Part shown: positions 8,895 through 16,654 of the stretch, one piece after another
How the letters are laid out: the number at the start of each line of letters is the position of its first letter
Numbering within the stretch: the stretch's first letter is position 1
Made by a program: the position numbers and the translations under genes
Notes under the pieces: model-generated
What the model saw: only the letters and a program-made list of their open reading frames with translations
What the model was told of the DNA's origin: nothing
Database searches by the model: none
Source: Intestinibacillus sp. Marseille-P6563
GTDB lineage: Bacteria; Bacillota; Clostridia; Oscillospirales; Butyricicoccaceae
Assembly (NCBI RefSeq): GCF_900604335.1
Contig: NZ_UWOD01000002.1
Location: 682,001 to 746,000 of the forward strand
DNA: 64,000 nucleotides
Reading direction: 5' to 3'

Positions 8895-8962
8895 TCCAAA
8901 AAACCGTCCTTCCTGTCTTTTGATGCGCGCCCCTGCACACACCTTTGCCGATTCTATTCCTT

Positions 8963-8991
8963 ATTATATCGTAAAACCCTGGGGTTGAAAA
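8963..8991 (-). promoter_or_regulatory. fhs promoter
   Basis: On the minus strand TTTTCA (8986-8991), 17-bp spacer, TATAAT (8963-8968), about 70 bp before the fhs start codon. Confidence 0.65.
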
Positions 8992-9008
8992 CCCTTGCAC
9001 CGGCACAA

Positions 9009-9039
9009 AACAAAAAACCGCTCAAAGCGGTTTTTTGTT
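9009..9039 (-). terminator. Terminator downstream of the split surface amidase gene
   Basis: AACAAAAAACCGCT pairs perfectly with AGCGGTTTTTTGTT around a CAA loop, just after the stop codon at 9045. Confidence 0.85.
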
Positions 9040-9044
9040 GAAAC

Positions 9045-10913
9045 TCAAGATGGGGTATACTCGACGCTGACCGTCTGCGTGCTCTCTTCCCAACCGACTG
9101 TACCGCCGAAGTACTCGACGATAAACCGGATGGGCAGCATCGTGCGGTCGTTAACTGTGATCGGCGCAACATCCATATAGTAGTATTTTCCGTTGCTGTC
9201 CCATGCCATCCGGTGGCCGATTTGCAGATACAGCGTCTTGTTTTCCAGGTCGAGCGAAACAATCTCGCCAAGAGGTTCCCAGCCGACCGTGCCGCCCATG
9301 GCCTCCACAACGGCGCGTACCGGCAACAGGGTGCGATCGTTGCGGGTGATGGGGACCGTCCCCTGTTCGTCAATGGTTCGTTTCAGGCCGTCAATGTACA
9401 TATACGGCTTGCCGATCTGCAACGTGATCGAAGTCGACAACAGGGTGGGCACTTCGATCCAGTGCGCGTAAAAGGTCGTATCGCCCGTCAGGTTTACGAT
9501 CGTAGACGACGTGATCTTGGTGCCGCCGGTGCTCGCTGTGTACCAGCCATCAAACGAGTAGCCATCCCGCGTGGGCGACTGCGAAGGAATTGTGTAGGTA
9601 TCGCCGTTCTGGACTTCATACGTGCCGTAGGTCTTCATCGTGCGCAGGTCGGTGAACAGAACGGTGTAGGTTTCGTCCTCCACCGGTTCGGGCTCCGGCT
9701 CCGGTTCCGGCTCAGGTTCGGGTTCGGGCTCCGGCTCGGGTTCTGTCACTGTTGTGTTTTTGGTGTAGTGCGGATACAGTATAATGTCAGTTGTGTTGTT
9801 GAAAATTGTGGATTCCGTGACCTGTTTGCCGCCAGTTGGCGAAGTAAACCAGCCGACAAAGGTATAGCCTTCTTTATCAAATCCTGAGGGCATGGAGCCG
9901 ATCGGTTTGCCCGGTTCGTACCACCAAGAAACCGATGCCCAATCCGACTGTTTGCAAGTGATTTGATAGTGGGCCGGCGTCGTGGAGCCGGTCGTGCGCA
10001 GGGTGCGCCGATCGCCCTTGACTTCAAATCCGTCAAACACGCCGAAGAACTGGTAGGAATAGCTGGTGCCCGGCGATAGGGTCACGCCTAACTCCTTGTT
10101 GATATCGAACCACGAATGATAGGTCGTGGTCGAATTGCTGACGTTGCTGACCGACTCACTATATTTTTTGAGTACCGCTGCGTTCGAAGCCGCACCGTTA
10201 TACAGAATGACACCCATCTTGCTGACGCTGACGCCCGACGGCTTGACCACCTTGGACACAACGACCGCGTTGGTGTTCGAAACACTCTCCTTGGCCTTGT
10301 AGGTCGAATCGGTCGGCGCAGCAAAGGTAACATCCGGCTCCGATACGATGTCCGGAGGGCCAATATAGATGCCGTCGTCCAGGCTGGAAAGGTGCAGCAC
10401 TTGCGCCCGCATGTCGCAGGCCAGCGTATGCTCATACGCGGTGTTGACGCTCAGCTTCACAACCTCGTTGTTGCTCGCGCCGTTGTGCGCATAAAAGGTC
10501 GCCTGTCCCTTTGAATTGTAGCCGCCGCACAGCATGATGTGTGGATAAAGGTCGTGAGTTTTGCAGTACTGCGCGACAATGTCCCCCTTGGCCAGAATAC
10601 TGCTGTTGTCTGCTTACATCGCATACCCGCTCGAATTGAGTTTGAGCTCTTTGACCGACAGCCCGCTGGCCTTAACCGCTGCATTCAAACAGCTGCGTGT
10701 GGTCGTGATGACTTTCATATCCAGACCCCCGGCACGCACACAGCGAGATACGAACTCCGCACACTGCCCTTGTCCGTCGTTCCAGTGCGCCTTGGCGTAG
10801 TTGATCGCTGCATCCACACTGTATGTGGCCGCCGCACTCGCCCGCGGCATGGCTGGCAGCATCAGCGCTGCCATTGCAACGATCAGAAGAAAACTCAACA
10901 CTTTCTTTTTCAT
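9045..10913 (-). pseudogene. Secreted amidase with InlB-type repeats, split by an in-frame TAA
   Basis: One reading frame runs from ATG 10913 (AAGGAG 11 bases upstream) to 9045 except for a TAA at 10614-10616, about codon 100. Before it lie a signal peptide (MKKKVLSFLLIVAMAALML, cleavage near ASA) and the half-domain with QCAEFVSRCVRAGG, the likely catalytic Cys of an Amidase_6/CHAP-like fold. After it, in the same frame, come the matching His segment (PHIMLCGGYN, FYAHNGA), two InlB B-type repeats (GYTFVGWFTS, GYSFDGWYTA) around a Pro-Glu repeat linker, and two copper-amine-oxidase-N domains (RTLLPVRAVVEAMGGTVGW, RTMLPIRFIVEYFGGTVGW). It is a wall- or glycan-bound hydrolase if intact. The second half alone has no signal peptide. 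A real mutation, a sequencing error or readthrough are all possible. Confidence 0.8.
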
Positions 10914-10972
10914 ATTCCGAAACACTCCTTTCTATGACCCTCCCCTATCCTGGGACCATTGGAATTGTATAT

Positions 10973-10993
10973 ATTATACCACGAACATGGTAT
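10973..10993 (-). promoter_or_regulatory. -10 and overlapping inverted repeat upstream of the amidase gene
   Basis: TATAAT on the minus strand (10973-10978) overlaps the inverted repeat ATACCA-N6-TGGTAT (10976-10993). The -35 is poor, so an activator or other control at the repeat is possible. Confidence 0.45.
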
Positions 10994-11154
10994 TCCGCGT
11001 CGGGTTTTTTTATATTTTGTCGGTATGTGTAGGGTATGCTGTCCATTCTGTATGGCCGCAACGTAGGCTTTGGGCGAAATTTTTACAAAATCCCAGTCGC
11101 ATCCGGGATTGTTTTGTGGTATGATAAAAACCGAAACACTCTGGAGGTGACGCT

Positions 11155-12270
11155 GTGCGCGCTTTTCGCTCGATCGGCCATTATTTTCGGCACACCGATC
11201 TATATCTTTTGTTTGTAGCCTTATGCTGTTCTGCCTTTGGCGCGGTCCTGGTCTATTCGGCGACCCGCACCATGGATGACCCCAATCGATATGTCATCGT
11301 CCAGCTGGCCTCGGTCGCCATTGGCGTCATCATGTTCATCCTGATGAGTCTGTTCGACCTGGAGGATATGTCACGATACTGGAAATGGTTCGTGCTTGTC
11401 AACATCGCCCTACAACTTTTGCTGTTCCCCTTTGGTACGAGCGAAGGCGGCAACAACAGCTGGCTGCGTTTTGGACCGGTCGGCATCCAGCCGGGCGAAA
11501 TCGGCAAGGTGATTTTTATTTTCACTTTTGCGGCCCATGTGGCGCACGAATTTGACCGACTTAACCACTGGCGCACCCTTTTAGGGCTGGGCATCCATAT
11601 GATGATCATTGCGGGCGCGGTCATCGTGCCGTCGCACGACGCCGGTGTTGCGTTGTCGTATGTATTCATCTTTATTATTATGTTGTTTGGCGCCGGTCTG
11701 AGCCTGAAATGGTTTGTTGGTGGGGCGGTTGTGCTGCTGGCGTCCATCCCCTTCCTGTGGCAAATGATTTCCGGTTTCCGTCTGACCCGCATTTTGGTAC
11801 TATTTGACCCTTCGATCAACGAAGAGGTTGCCTGGCACACCGAAAAAAGCAAGCTGGCCATTGGCGCCGGTCAGATCTTTGGCTCGGGATTTTTGCAGGG
11901 CAACCAGATGCAGCACTCCAACTTCCCCGGTAAGCATACCGACTTTATCTTTTCGGTCGCAGGCGAGGAATTTGGCCTGATCGGCTGCCTGCTGATTCTG
12001 GCGCTGCTGTGTTTGCTCATCCTGCGTCTGTTCTATGTCAGCTTTACGGCAAACAGCACGTTTTCGTCGGTGCTGACCATCGGTATCGCGGGTATGTTCC
12101 TCAGCCAGACGTTCGAGAACATCCTGATGTGCATCGGTATGTTCCCGGTCGTCGGCATCACACTGCCGCTGTTTTCGTATGGCGGTTCGTCGGTCATCAC
12201 CATGTATGCCGCGCTCGGCATTGCTGCCGGTGTGCGTATGCGTGAAAAGCCAAGTTGGCTCAAACGATAG
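11155..12270 (+). CDS. rodA: SEDS-family cell-wall glycan polymerase (RodA/FtsW type)
   Basis: 371 residues with about ten membrane segments. The start is GTG 11155, eight bases after GGAGG. SEDS proteins polymerise lipid II into glycan strands with a partner class B PBP. Family motifs are visible: NNSWLRFGPVGIQPGEIGKV, the HTDFIFSVAGEEFGLIG loop, and ITLPLFSYGGSSVITMYAAL near the C-terminus. Length and absence of the long FtsW N-terminus fit RodA or SpoVE better than FtsW; sequence alone does not settle this. No PBP gene is adjacent. Confidence 0.88.
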   Translation: MRAFRSIGHYFRHTDLYLLFVALCCSAFGAVLVYSATRTMDDPNRYVIVQLASVAIGVIMFILMSLFDLEDMSRYWKWFVLVNIALQLLLFPFGTSEGGNNSWLRFGPVGIQPGEIGKVIFIFTFAAHVAHEFDRLNHWRTLLGLGIHMMIIAGAVIVPSHDAGVALSYVFIFIIMLFGAGLSLKWFVGGAVVLLASIPFLWQMISGFRLTRILVLFDPSINEEVAWHTEKSKLAIGAGQIFGSGFLQGNQMQHSNFPGKHTDFIFSVAGEEFGLIGCLLILALLCLLILRLFYVSFTANSTFSSVLTIGIAGMFLSQTFENILMCIGMFPVVGITLPLFSYGGSSVITMYAALGIAAGVRMREKPSWLKR

Positions 12271-12271
12271 C

Positions 12272-12301
12272 AAAACGGCCCCTTTTGCGGGCCGTTTTTT
12301 T
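12272..12301 (+). terminator. Terminator after the SEDS gene
   Basis: AAAACGGCCC pairs with GGGCCGTTTT around a 7-base loop and is followed by more T. Confidence 0.9.
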
Positions 12302-12373
12302 GTTTTCTTGCAATTTGCCTACATTGCTCCCTTGTTTTTTGGTTTGTTTTGACTAGCAAAGGCTGGAAAACCA

Positions 12374-12464
12374 TGCTATACTATATAATATTGCTGGTGT
12401 TTGGATTGTCCCGCTGCTGCGGGAAGGAAGTAGGGCATAACGCCCAGACAGGAGAATATAATCT
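12374..12464 (+). promoter_or_regulatory. rfbA promoter and structured leader
   Basis: An extended -10 (TGCTATACT, 12374-12382), with TATAAT a few bases on, precedes a leader containing two small hairpins: CCCGC/GCGGG, then GGGC/GCCC. The spacing AAGGAAG between them looks like a decoy or alternative ribosome site; the real one is AGGAG shortly before ATG 12465. No known riboswitch was recognised. Confidence 0.4.
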
Positions 12465-13325
12465 ATGAAGGGTATCGTTCTCGCCGCCGGTAAAGGCTCC
12501 CGCCTCTATCCGATGACTCGGCCGATCTGCAAACCGCTTTTGCCGGTATATGACAAACCCATGATCTACTATCCCATCGCTGTGCTGATGGAAGCTGGCA
12601 TCCGGGAAATTTTAGTGATCATCCCCCCTGGCGAGGAAGGGCCGTTTTACCGACTGCTTGGCAACGGCTCCCAGTGGGGCATCAATATTTCTTATGAAGT
12701 GCAGGAAAAGCCGCGGGGCATTGCGGATGCTTTCCTGGTGGGTGAACGCTTCATCGGCTGCGACTCGGTCTGCCTGGTGCTGGGGGACAACATCTTCCAC
12801 AGCCTGGAAAACGACCGCATCATGTCCCGTGCCGCGCGCGAACTGCAAGAAGGCGCAACCGTCTTCGGATATTATGTAGAGGACCCGCGCGCCTTTGGCG
12901 TGATTGAATTTGACGAAAACGGCAACGCGCTGTCGATCGAAGAAAAGCCGCGTTTTCCCAAGTCCCACTACATTATTCCGGGCATGTATTTTTATGATAA
13001 TCAGGTGGTCGATATTGCCCGCTCGCTCCAGCCTTCGGCGCGCGGCGAATTGGAGATCACAGACATCAATCTGGAGTACTTACGGCGTGACCAGCTGCAT
13101 GTCATCCAGCTGGACCGCGATTTCACCTGGCTGGACGCCGGTACGGCCGACAATCTGCTGTATGCCGCGCAGGCGGTCAAGGAGGTCCAGGACCATACCG
13201 GGCGTTATATCGCCTGCCTGGAGGAGATCGCTTTTCTACGGGGGTATATTGATTTGGACGATCTGCACCGTTTGGCGGGGAAATTGGGGCAGACATTATA
13301 TGGACAATATTTGATGTGTTTGTGA
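12465..13325 (+). CDS. rfbA: Glucose-1-phosphate thymidylyltransferase
   Basis: 286 residues, typical for RfbA/RmlA, which makes dTDP-glucose from dTTP and glucose-1-phosphate, the first step to dTDP-rhamnose and other dTDP-sugars. The nucleotide-binding GIVLAAGKGSRLYPMT is at residues 3-18, followed by KPLLPVYDKPMIYYP, the QEKPRGIADAF segment, LGDNIFH and the EEKPRFPKS motif. rfbB, C and D are not adjacent. It stands between the SEDS and LtaS-like genes, so its product may feed wall or surface glycan decoration (inference). Confidence 0.95.
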   Translation: MKGIVLAAGKGSRLYPMTRPICKPLLPVYDKPMIYYPIAVLMEAGIREILVIIPPGEEGPFYRLLGNGSQWGINISYEVQEKPRGIADAFLVGERFIGCDSVCLVLGDNIFHSLENDRIMSRAARELQEGATVFGYYVEDPRAFGVIEFDENGNALSIEEKPRFPKSHYIIPGMYFYDNQVVDIARSLQPSARGELEITDINLEYLRRDQLHVIQLDRDFTWLDAGTADNLLYAAQAVKEVQDHTGRYIACLEEIAFLRGYIDLDDLHRLAGKLGQTLYGQYLMCL

Positions 13326-13354
13326 TAATCAAAGTCATGTAAAGAATTTGTAAA

Positions 13355-13372
13355 TTTGTGAAGCTTCACAAA
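13355..13372. promoter_or_regulatory. Perfect 18-bp palindrome upstream of the LtaS-like gene
   Basis: TTTGTGAAGCTTCACAAA is an exact palindrome 100 bp before the LtaS-like gene and 30 bp after rfbA. The half-site TTGTGA resembles Rex or CRP/FNR half-sites, but the arms are two bases closer than either consensus, so no regulator is named. Confidence 0.45.
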
Positions 13373-13389
13373 AATTGTGACAAAACCAT

Positions 13390-13428
13390 AAAAGCGGGGG
13401 AAAACTTGTTGAGTTTCCCCCGCTTTTG
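13390..13428 (+). terminator. Terminator after rfbA
   Basis: AAAAGCGGGGGAAA pairs with TTTCCCCCGCTTTT around a 9-base loop. Confidence 0.85.
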
Positions 13429-13474
13429 TGGTATAACGGGATACGAAAAAAATCTTTAGATAAGGAATTCAGGA

Positions 13475-15481
13475 ATGATTATGGCAAAGAGCTTCTGGAA
13501 AAAATATGGGATGCTTTTTATCTCCCTCATTTACACGGCTGTTTTACTTAATTACCTGTCGGTCGAGCGCATCATCAATACGCAGATCTTTGGACCGTTC
13601 GTGTTCTTCTGCGCGGCGCTGATCGTCAGCCGGTTGATCCCCTCAACCGGCACGCTCGGACTGCGCCACATCCGTTGGGTAACGTCCCTGTTCTTCTGCG
13701 GTTTTTTGACCCATTTCTATTTGAGTCTCATGTCTTCGGGTGCGTTTTATGCCCGTCTGAAGTTCATCGGCCTGCTCAACGTGCTGTTCCATACCGCGGT
13801 GTACATCCTGCTGTACTTCGGCACCGACTCGCTGCGTAAGGCGATCGCCATCGGCAGCGGTATCTTCGGTGTGCTGGGTATTGCCAACCACTATGTTTGG
13901 CTGTTCCGCGGCACGGCAATCAGTGTAGAAGACCTTTCGTCGATCCGCACGGCTGCCGGCGTGGCCAGCAATTACGATTACACCCCGGACCAGTACATCA
14001 TCCTGCTCGGTCTGCTGCTTTTGCTATGGACCATCACGCTGTACCGCCTGGGCGGTGACGAATATACCCGTGGCCGGCGCATCAAGTTCAAGCAGGCTTC
14101 GGCACTGGCTTGTGTCCTGCTGTTCGGCTGTCTGCCCTTTGTCGGCTATGGCGAATACTATCAGGAAAACTCCAATGCTTTTAACTATGATCTGTATTTT
14201 GCCAGCAACCTGGCAACCCTCTGCCAGAAGAGCGGCTCGCAGATCCCGGAATACTATTCGGCCAAGGCGGTCGAGACCATTGCCGACCAGTCGGCAGCGG
14301 CTCGCGCTGAGCAGACCGAACAGACCGAAGCGGGCGTACAGCCCAATATCATCGCCATCATGAGCGAATCGTATGGCGACCTGCGTGTGCTGGGCGATTT
14401 TGAAACCAATATCCCGGTCACCCCGTTCATGGACTCCCTCAAGGAGGACGAGAACGCCATCACCGGCTACGCCTATGCGTCTATTTTTGGTTCCAAGACC
14501 GCAAACTCGGAATTTGAGTTCCTCACCAGCGACTCGGTGCTGTTCATTCCGAACACCATCGTATATCTGCATTACTTTGATGACATCACCAACTATGACT
14601 CCATGGTTTCGGTCCTCAAGGCACAGGGCTACACCACGGCGGCCATTCATCCCTGGTTGCGTGCCGGCTGGAACCGTCCGGCGGTTTACAGCAAGATGGG
14701 CTTTGATGAGACCACCTTCCTGGAAGATTTGGATGATGTGGATTATTACCGTCTCTATCCGTCGGATGAATACTCCTTCAGCCTCATCCGCGACCGCTTT
14801 GAAAACAAGGAAGAGGACGAAAAGCTGTTCATCATGAACATCACCATGCAGAACCACAGCGGCTACGAAGGCGATGGCAACGGCTATGAACAGACCGTAT
14901 CCATCACCGGGCATGAGGGCGAGTTCCCCAAGACCGAGCTGTATCTGTCCGAACAGCACGAAAGTGACCGGGCGCTCGAAGAACTGGTTACATACTTTGC
15001 AAACTATGACGAGCCGACCATCATCGTGTTCTTCGGCGACCATCAGCCCAACCTCGACGATACGTTCTATGAATGGGTCAACCCCAATCTCTCGACCGAC
15101 ATCAACGAGCGCATGAAGAAGTACATGGTTCCGTTCTTCATCTGGGCGAACTACGACATCGAGCAGCAGACCGATGTACGCACCAGCATCAACTATCTGG
15201 CGCCCATGGTCCTGCAAACTGCTGGCTTGCAGATGAGCGACTATCAGAGCTACCTGCTCGAGCAGAGCAAGACCTGGCCGGTCGTTTGTGCCCAGGGTGT
15301 CTATGACAACACGGGTGCTTATCACACCACCACCGAAGCGCTCCAGAACTCCAGCGTTCTGCGCGACTATCAGGACCTGACCATCAACCATACGGTCGAC
15401 TGGGAGAACACCCTGCGTTCGTTCTTTACCGTTGGGGAGCCGGTGACGACTTCCAAGGACGCTTCGGCTGCGGAGGAGTAA
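13475..15481 (+). CDS. LTA-synthase-family sulfatase-fold phosphotransferase
   Basis: 668 residues from ATG 13475, eight bases after AAGGA. About five membrane segments (residues 10-195) precede an extracellular alkaline-phosphatase/sulfatase domain. Metal and nucleophile motifs are visible: PNIIAIMSESYGDL, GSKTANSEFEFLT with the likely catalytic Thr, HPWLRAGWNRP, MNITMQNHSGY and VFFGDHQPNL. LtaS-type enzymes transfer glycerol-phosphate from phosphatidylglycerol onto growing teichoic acid, or phosphate-containing groups onto other surface glycans. The yjbQ-like gene follows after 2 bp, in one operon. The exact donor and acceptor are not determinable. Confidence 0.9.
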   Translation: MIMAKSFWKKYGMLFISLIYTAVLLNYLSVERIINTQIFGPFVFFCAALIVSRLIPSTGTLGLRHIRWVTSLFFCGFLTHFYLSLMSSGAFYARLKFIGLLNVLFHTAVYILLYFGTDSLRKAIAIGSGIFGVLGIANHYVWLFRGTAISVEDLSSIRTAAGVASNYDYTPDQYIILLGLLLLLWTITLYRLGGDEYTRGRRIKFKQASALACVLLFGCLPFVGYGEYYQENSNAFNYDLYFASNLATLCQKSGSQIPEYYSAKAVETIADQSAAARAEQTEQTEAGVQPNIIAIMSESYGDLRVLGDFETNIPVTPFMDSLKEDENAITGYAYASIFGSKTANSEFEFLTSDSVLFIPNTIVYLHYFDDITNYDSMVSVLKAQGYTTAAIHPWLRAGWNRPAVYSKMGFDETTFLEDLDDVDYYRLYPSDEYSFSLIRDRFENKEEDEKLFIMNITMQNHSGYEGDGNGYEQTVSITGHEGEFPKTELYLSEQHESDRALEELVTYFANYDEPTIIVFFGDHQPNLDDTFYEWVNPNLSTDINERMKKYMVPFFIWANYDIEQQTDVRTSINYLAPMVLQTAGLQMSDYQSYLLEQSKTWPVVCAQGVYDNTGAYHTTTEALQNSSVLRDYQDLTINHTVDWENTLRSFFTVGEPVTTSKDASAAEE

Positions 15482-15483
15482 GC

Positions 15484-15936
15484 ATGGCAGTTTATACGCA
15501 TCAGAAAACCTATCACACCAAAGCCCATATGGGCATGATCGATATCACCGAAGATTTCCAGGCGGCTGTGGACGACGCTTGCGCCAAGACCGGCATGTCC
15601 TCCGGCATCATCACCGGATTTACGACCGGCGGCGTGGCGGGCCTGACCACCCTGGAATTTGAACCCGGTATGGTCCATCATGACCTCAAGGCGGCCATGG
15701 ATGTCTTTTCTCCCTATACCGATGAAACCGGGCGGGTCATCCATTACCGCCATCACGAAACCTGGCACGATGACAATGGTTCTTCCCACATCAAGGCCGC
15801 GCTGCTCTCGCCGTTTATCACCATCCCGTTTGTGGACGGCAAGATCACCATTGGCCCCTGGCAGAACCTCACGCTCGTCGAATGCGATACCCGCAATCGG
15901 GTACGCGACGTCGTGTTCCAGGTCATGGGCGAATAA
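15484..15936 (+). CDS. YjbQ/UPF0047 family protein
   Basis: 150 residues, usual family size. The HITAALLxxF-like SSHIKAALLSPFITIP and the C-terminal GPWQNLTLVECDTRN are the UPF0047 hallmarks; His and acidic residues near residues 55-110 probably bind metal. Some members have been annotated as secondary thiamine-phosphate synthases, but the normal role is uncertain. It starts 2 bp after the LtaS-like gene and is followed by a terminator, so it is translated from the same message. Confidence 0.88.
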   Translation: MAVYTHQKTYHTKAHMGMIDITEDFQAAVDDACAKTGMSSGIITGFTTGGVAGLTTLEFEPGMVHHDLKAAMDVFSPYTDETGRVIHYRHHETWHDDNGSSHIKAALLSPFITIPFVDGKITIGPWQNLTLVECDTRNRVRDVVFQVMGE

Positions 15937-15948
15937 CTGCACAATTTG

Positions 15949-15977
15949 GCGGCTGACCGTTTGGTCAGCCGCTTTTT
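15949..15977 (+). terminator. Terminator after the yjbQ-like gene
   Basis: GCGGCTGACC, GTTT loop, GGTCAGCCGC, then five T. It ends 10 bp before the first usable codon of the spoVT remnant. Confidence 0.92.
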
Positions 15978-15986
15978 CATATCCGT

Positions 15987-16448
15987 ATGTATGCCGGGGG
16001 TGACCCCTTGGAGATTTACACCGACCGCGATGGTGAGGTGATCTTCAAGAAATATTCCCCCATGGGGGAACTGGGTTCCTTTGTCGGGGAACTGGCCGAA
16101 GCCCTCAGCCGCACGGCTGGTATGTCCTGCGCAATCTGTGACCGGGATGCGGTCATTGCGGCAGCAGGCGGCGCAAAAAAAGATATTTTTGAAAAAGCCA
16201 TTTCTTCCGACCTGGAAATGCTCATGGAACAGCGCCACATTTATGAACACGACGGCACCGACCAGGCCATCCATGTTTCGTCGAACGACCCGTATGCGGT
16301 CGTGGTCGCAGCCCCGATCATTTCGGAAGGCGATGTGACCGGCTGCGTTGCTTTCCTTTCGGAAAACGGACAGGAACACGCCACCGAGGTCGAATCCAAA
16401 CTCAGCCAGACGGCGGCGAACTTCCTTTCCAAGCATGTCACCATGTGA
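15987..16448 (+). pseudogene. spoVT: Stage V sporulation protein T lacking its AbrB DNA-binding half
   Basis: From residue 5 the frame reads GDPLEIYTDRDGEVIFKKYS, which in SpoVT comes directly after the roughly 30-residue swapped-hairpin AbrB start. That start (the MKATGIVRRIDDLGR-type segment) is missing: upstream is the terminator of the yjbQ gene, and no ribosome site precedes the first ATG. The rest is full: a GAF-like C-terminal domain with MSCAICDRDAVIAAAGG and KDIFEKAISSDLEMLM. The usual length is about 178 residues against about 150 here. It is most simply read as a 5' deletion; a GAF-only protein without DNA binding is the alternative. Confidence 0.75.
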
Positions 16449-16483
16449 AAAAAATTCCCCGCCCCACAGGCGGGGAATTTTTT
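16449..16483 (+). terminator. Terminator after the spoVT remnant
   Basis: AAAAAATTCCCCGCC pairs with GGCGGGGAATTTTTT around a 5-base loop. Confidence 0.9.
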
Positions 16484-16585
16484 GATTCATCTTGACATTT
16501 TCCGCTCTCTCTGTCTTGCCTGAATCGATGTGCGAAACTTTACGCAGATTTTACAAAAATTCATCTCCCAGCCACACAGCGGACA

Positions 16586-16594
16586 TGCTATAAT
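16586..16594 (+). promoter_or_regulatory. Extended -10 upstream of the Na/Pi cotransporter
   Basis: TGCTATAAT, 60 bp before the start codon. No good -35 is visible, which the extended -10 may compensate. Confidence 0.5.
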
Positions 16595-16654
16595 AAAAAT
16601 AATGACGTCAAAATAAAAGAAATGTAAAAAATGTAAAGAGTGAAGGAAAGAGAT

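Noticed and set aside
12401..12464. Possible SRP RNA because of GGAAGGAAG in the rfbA leader
   Set aside because: The symmetric loop and CAGG...GGAAGGAAGCAGC arrangement of SRP domain IV is absent; the two hairpins are too small.
13355..13372. Rex or CRP site
   Set aside because: The arms are separated by two bases fewer than either consensus requires, so only an unassigned palindrome is reported.
14024..15391. Open frame of 455 codons opposite the LtaS-like gene
   Set aside because: Antisense shadow; all LtaS motifs lie on the other strand.
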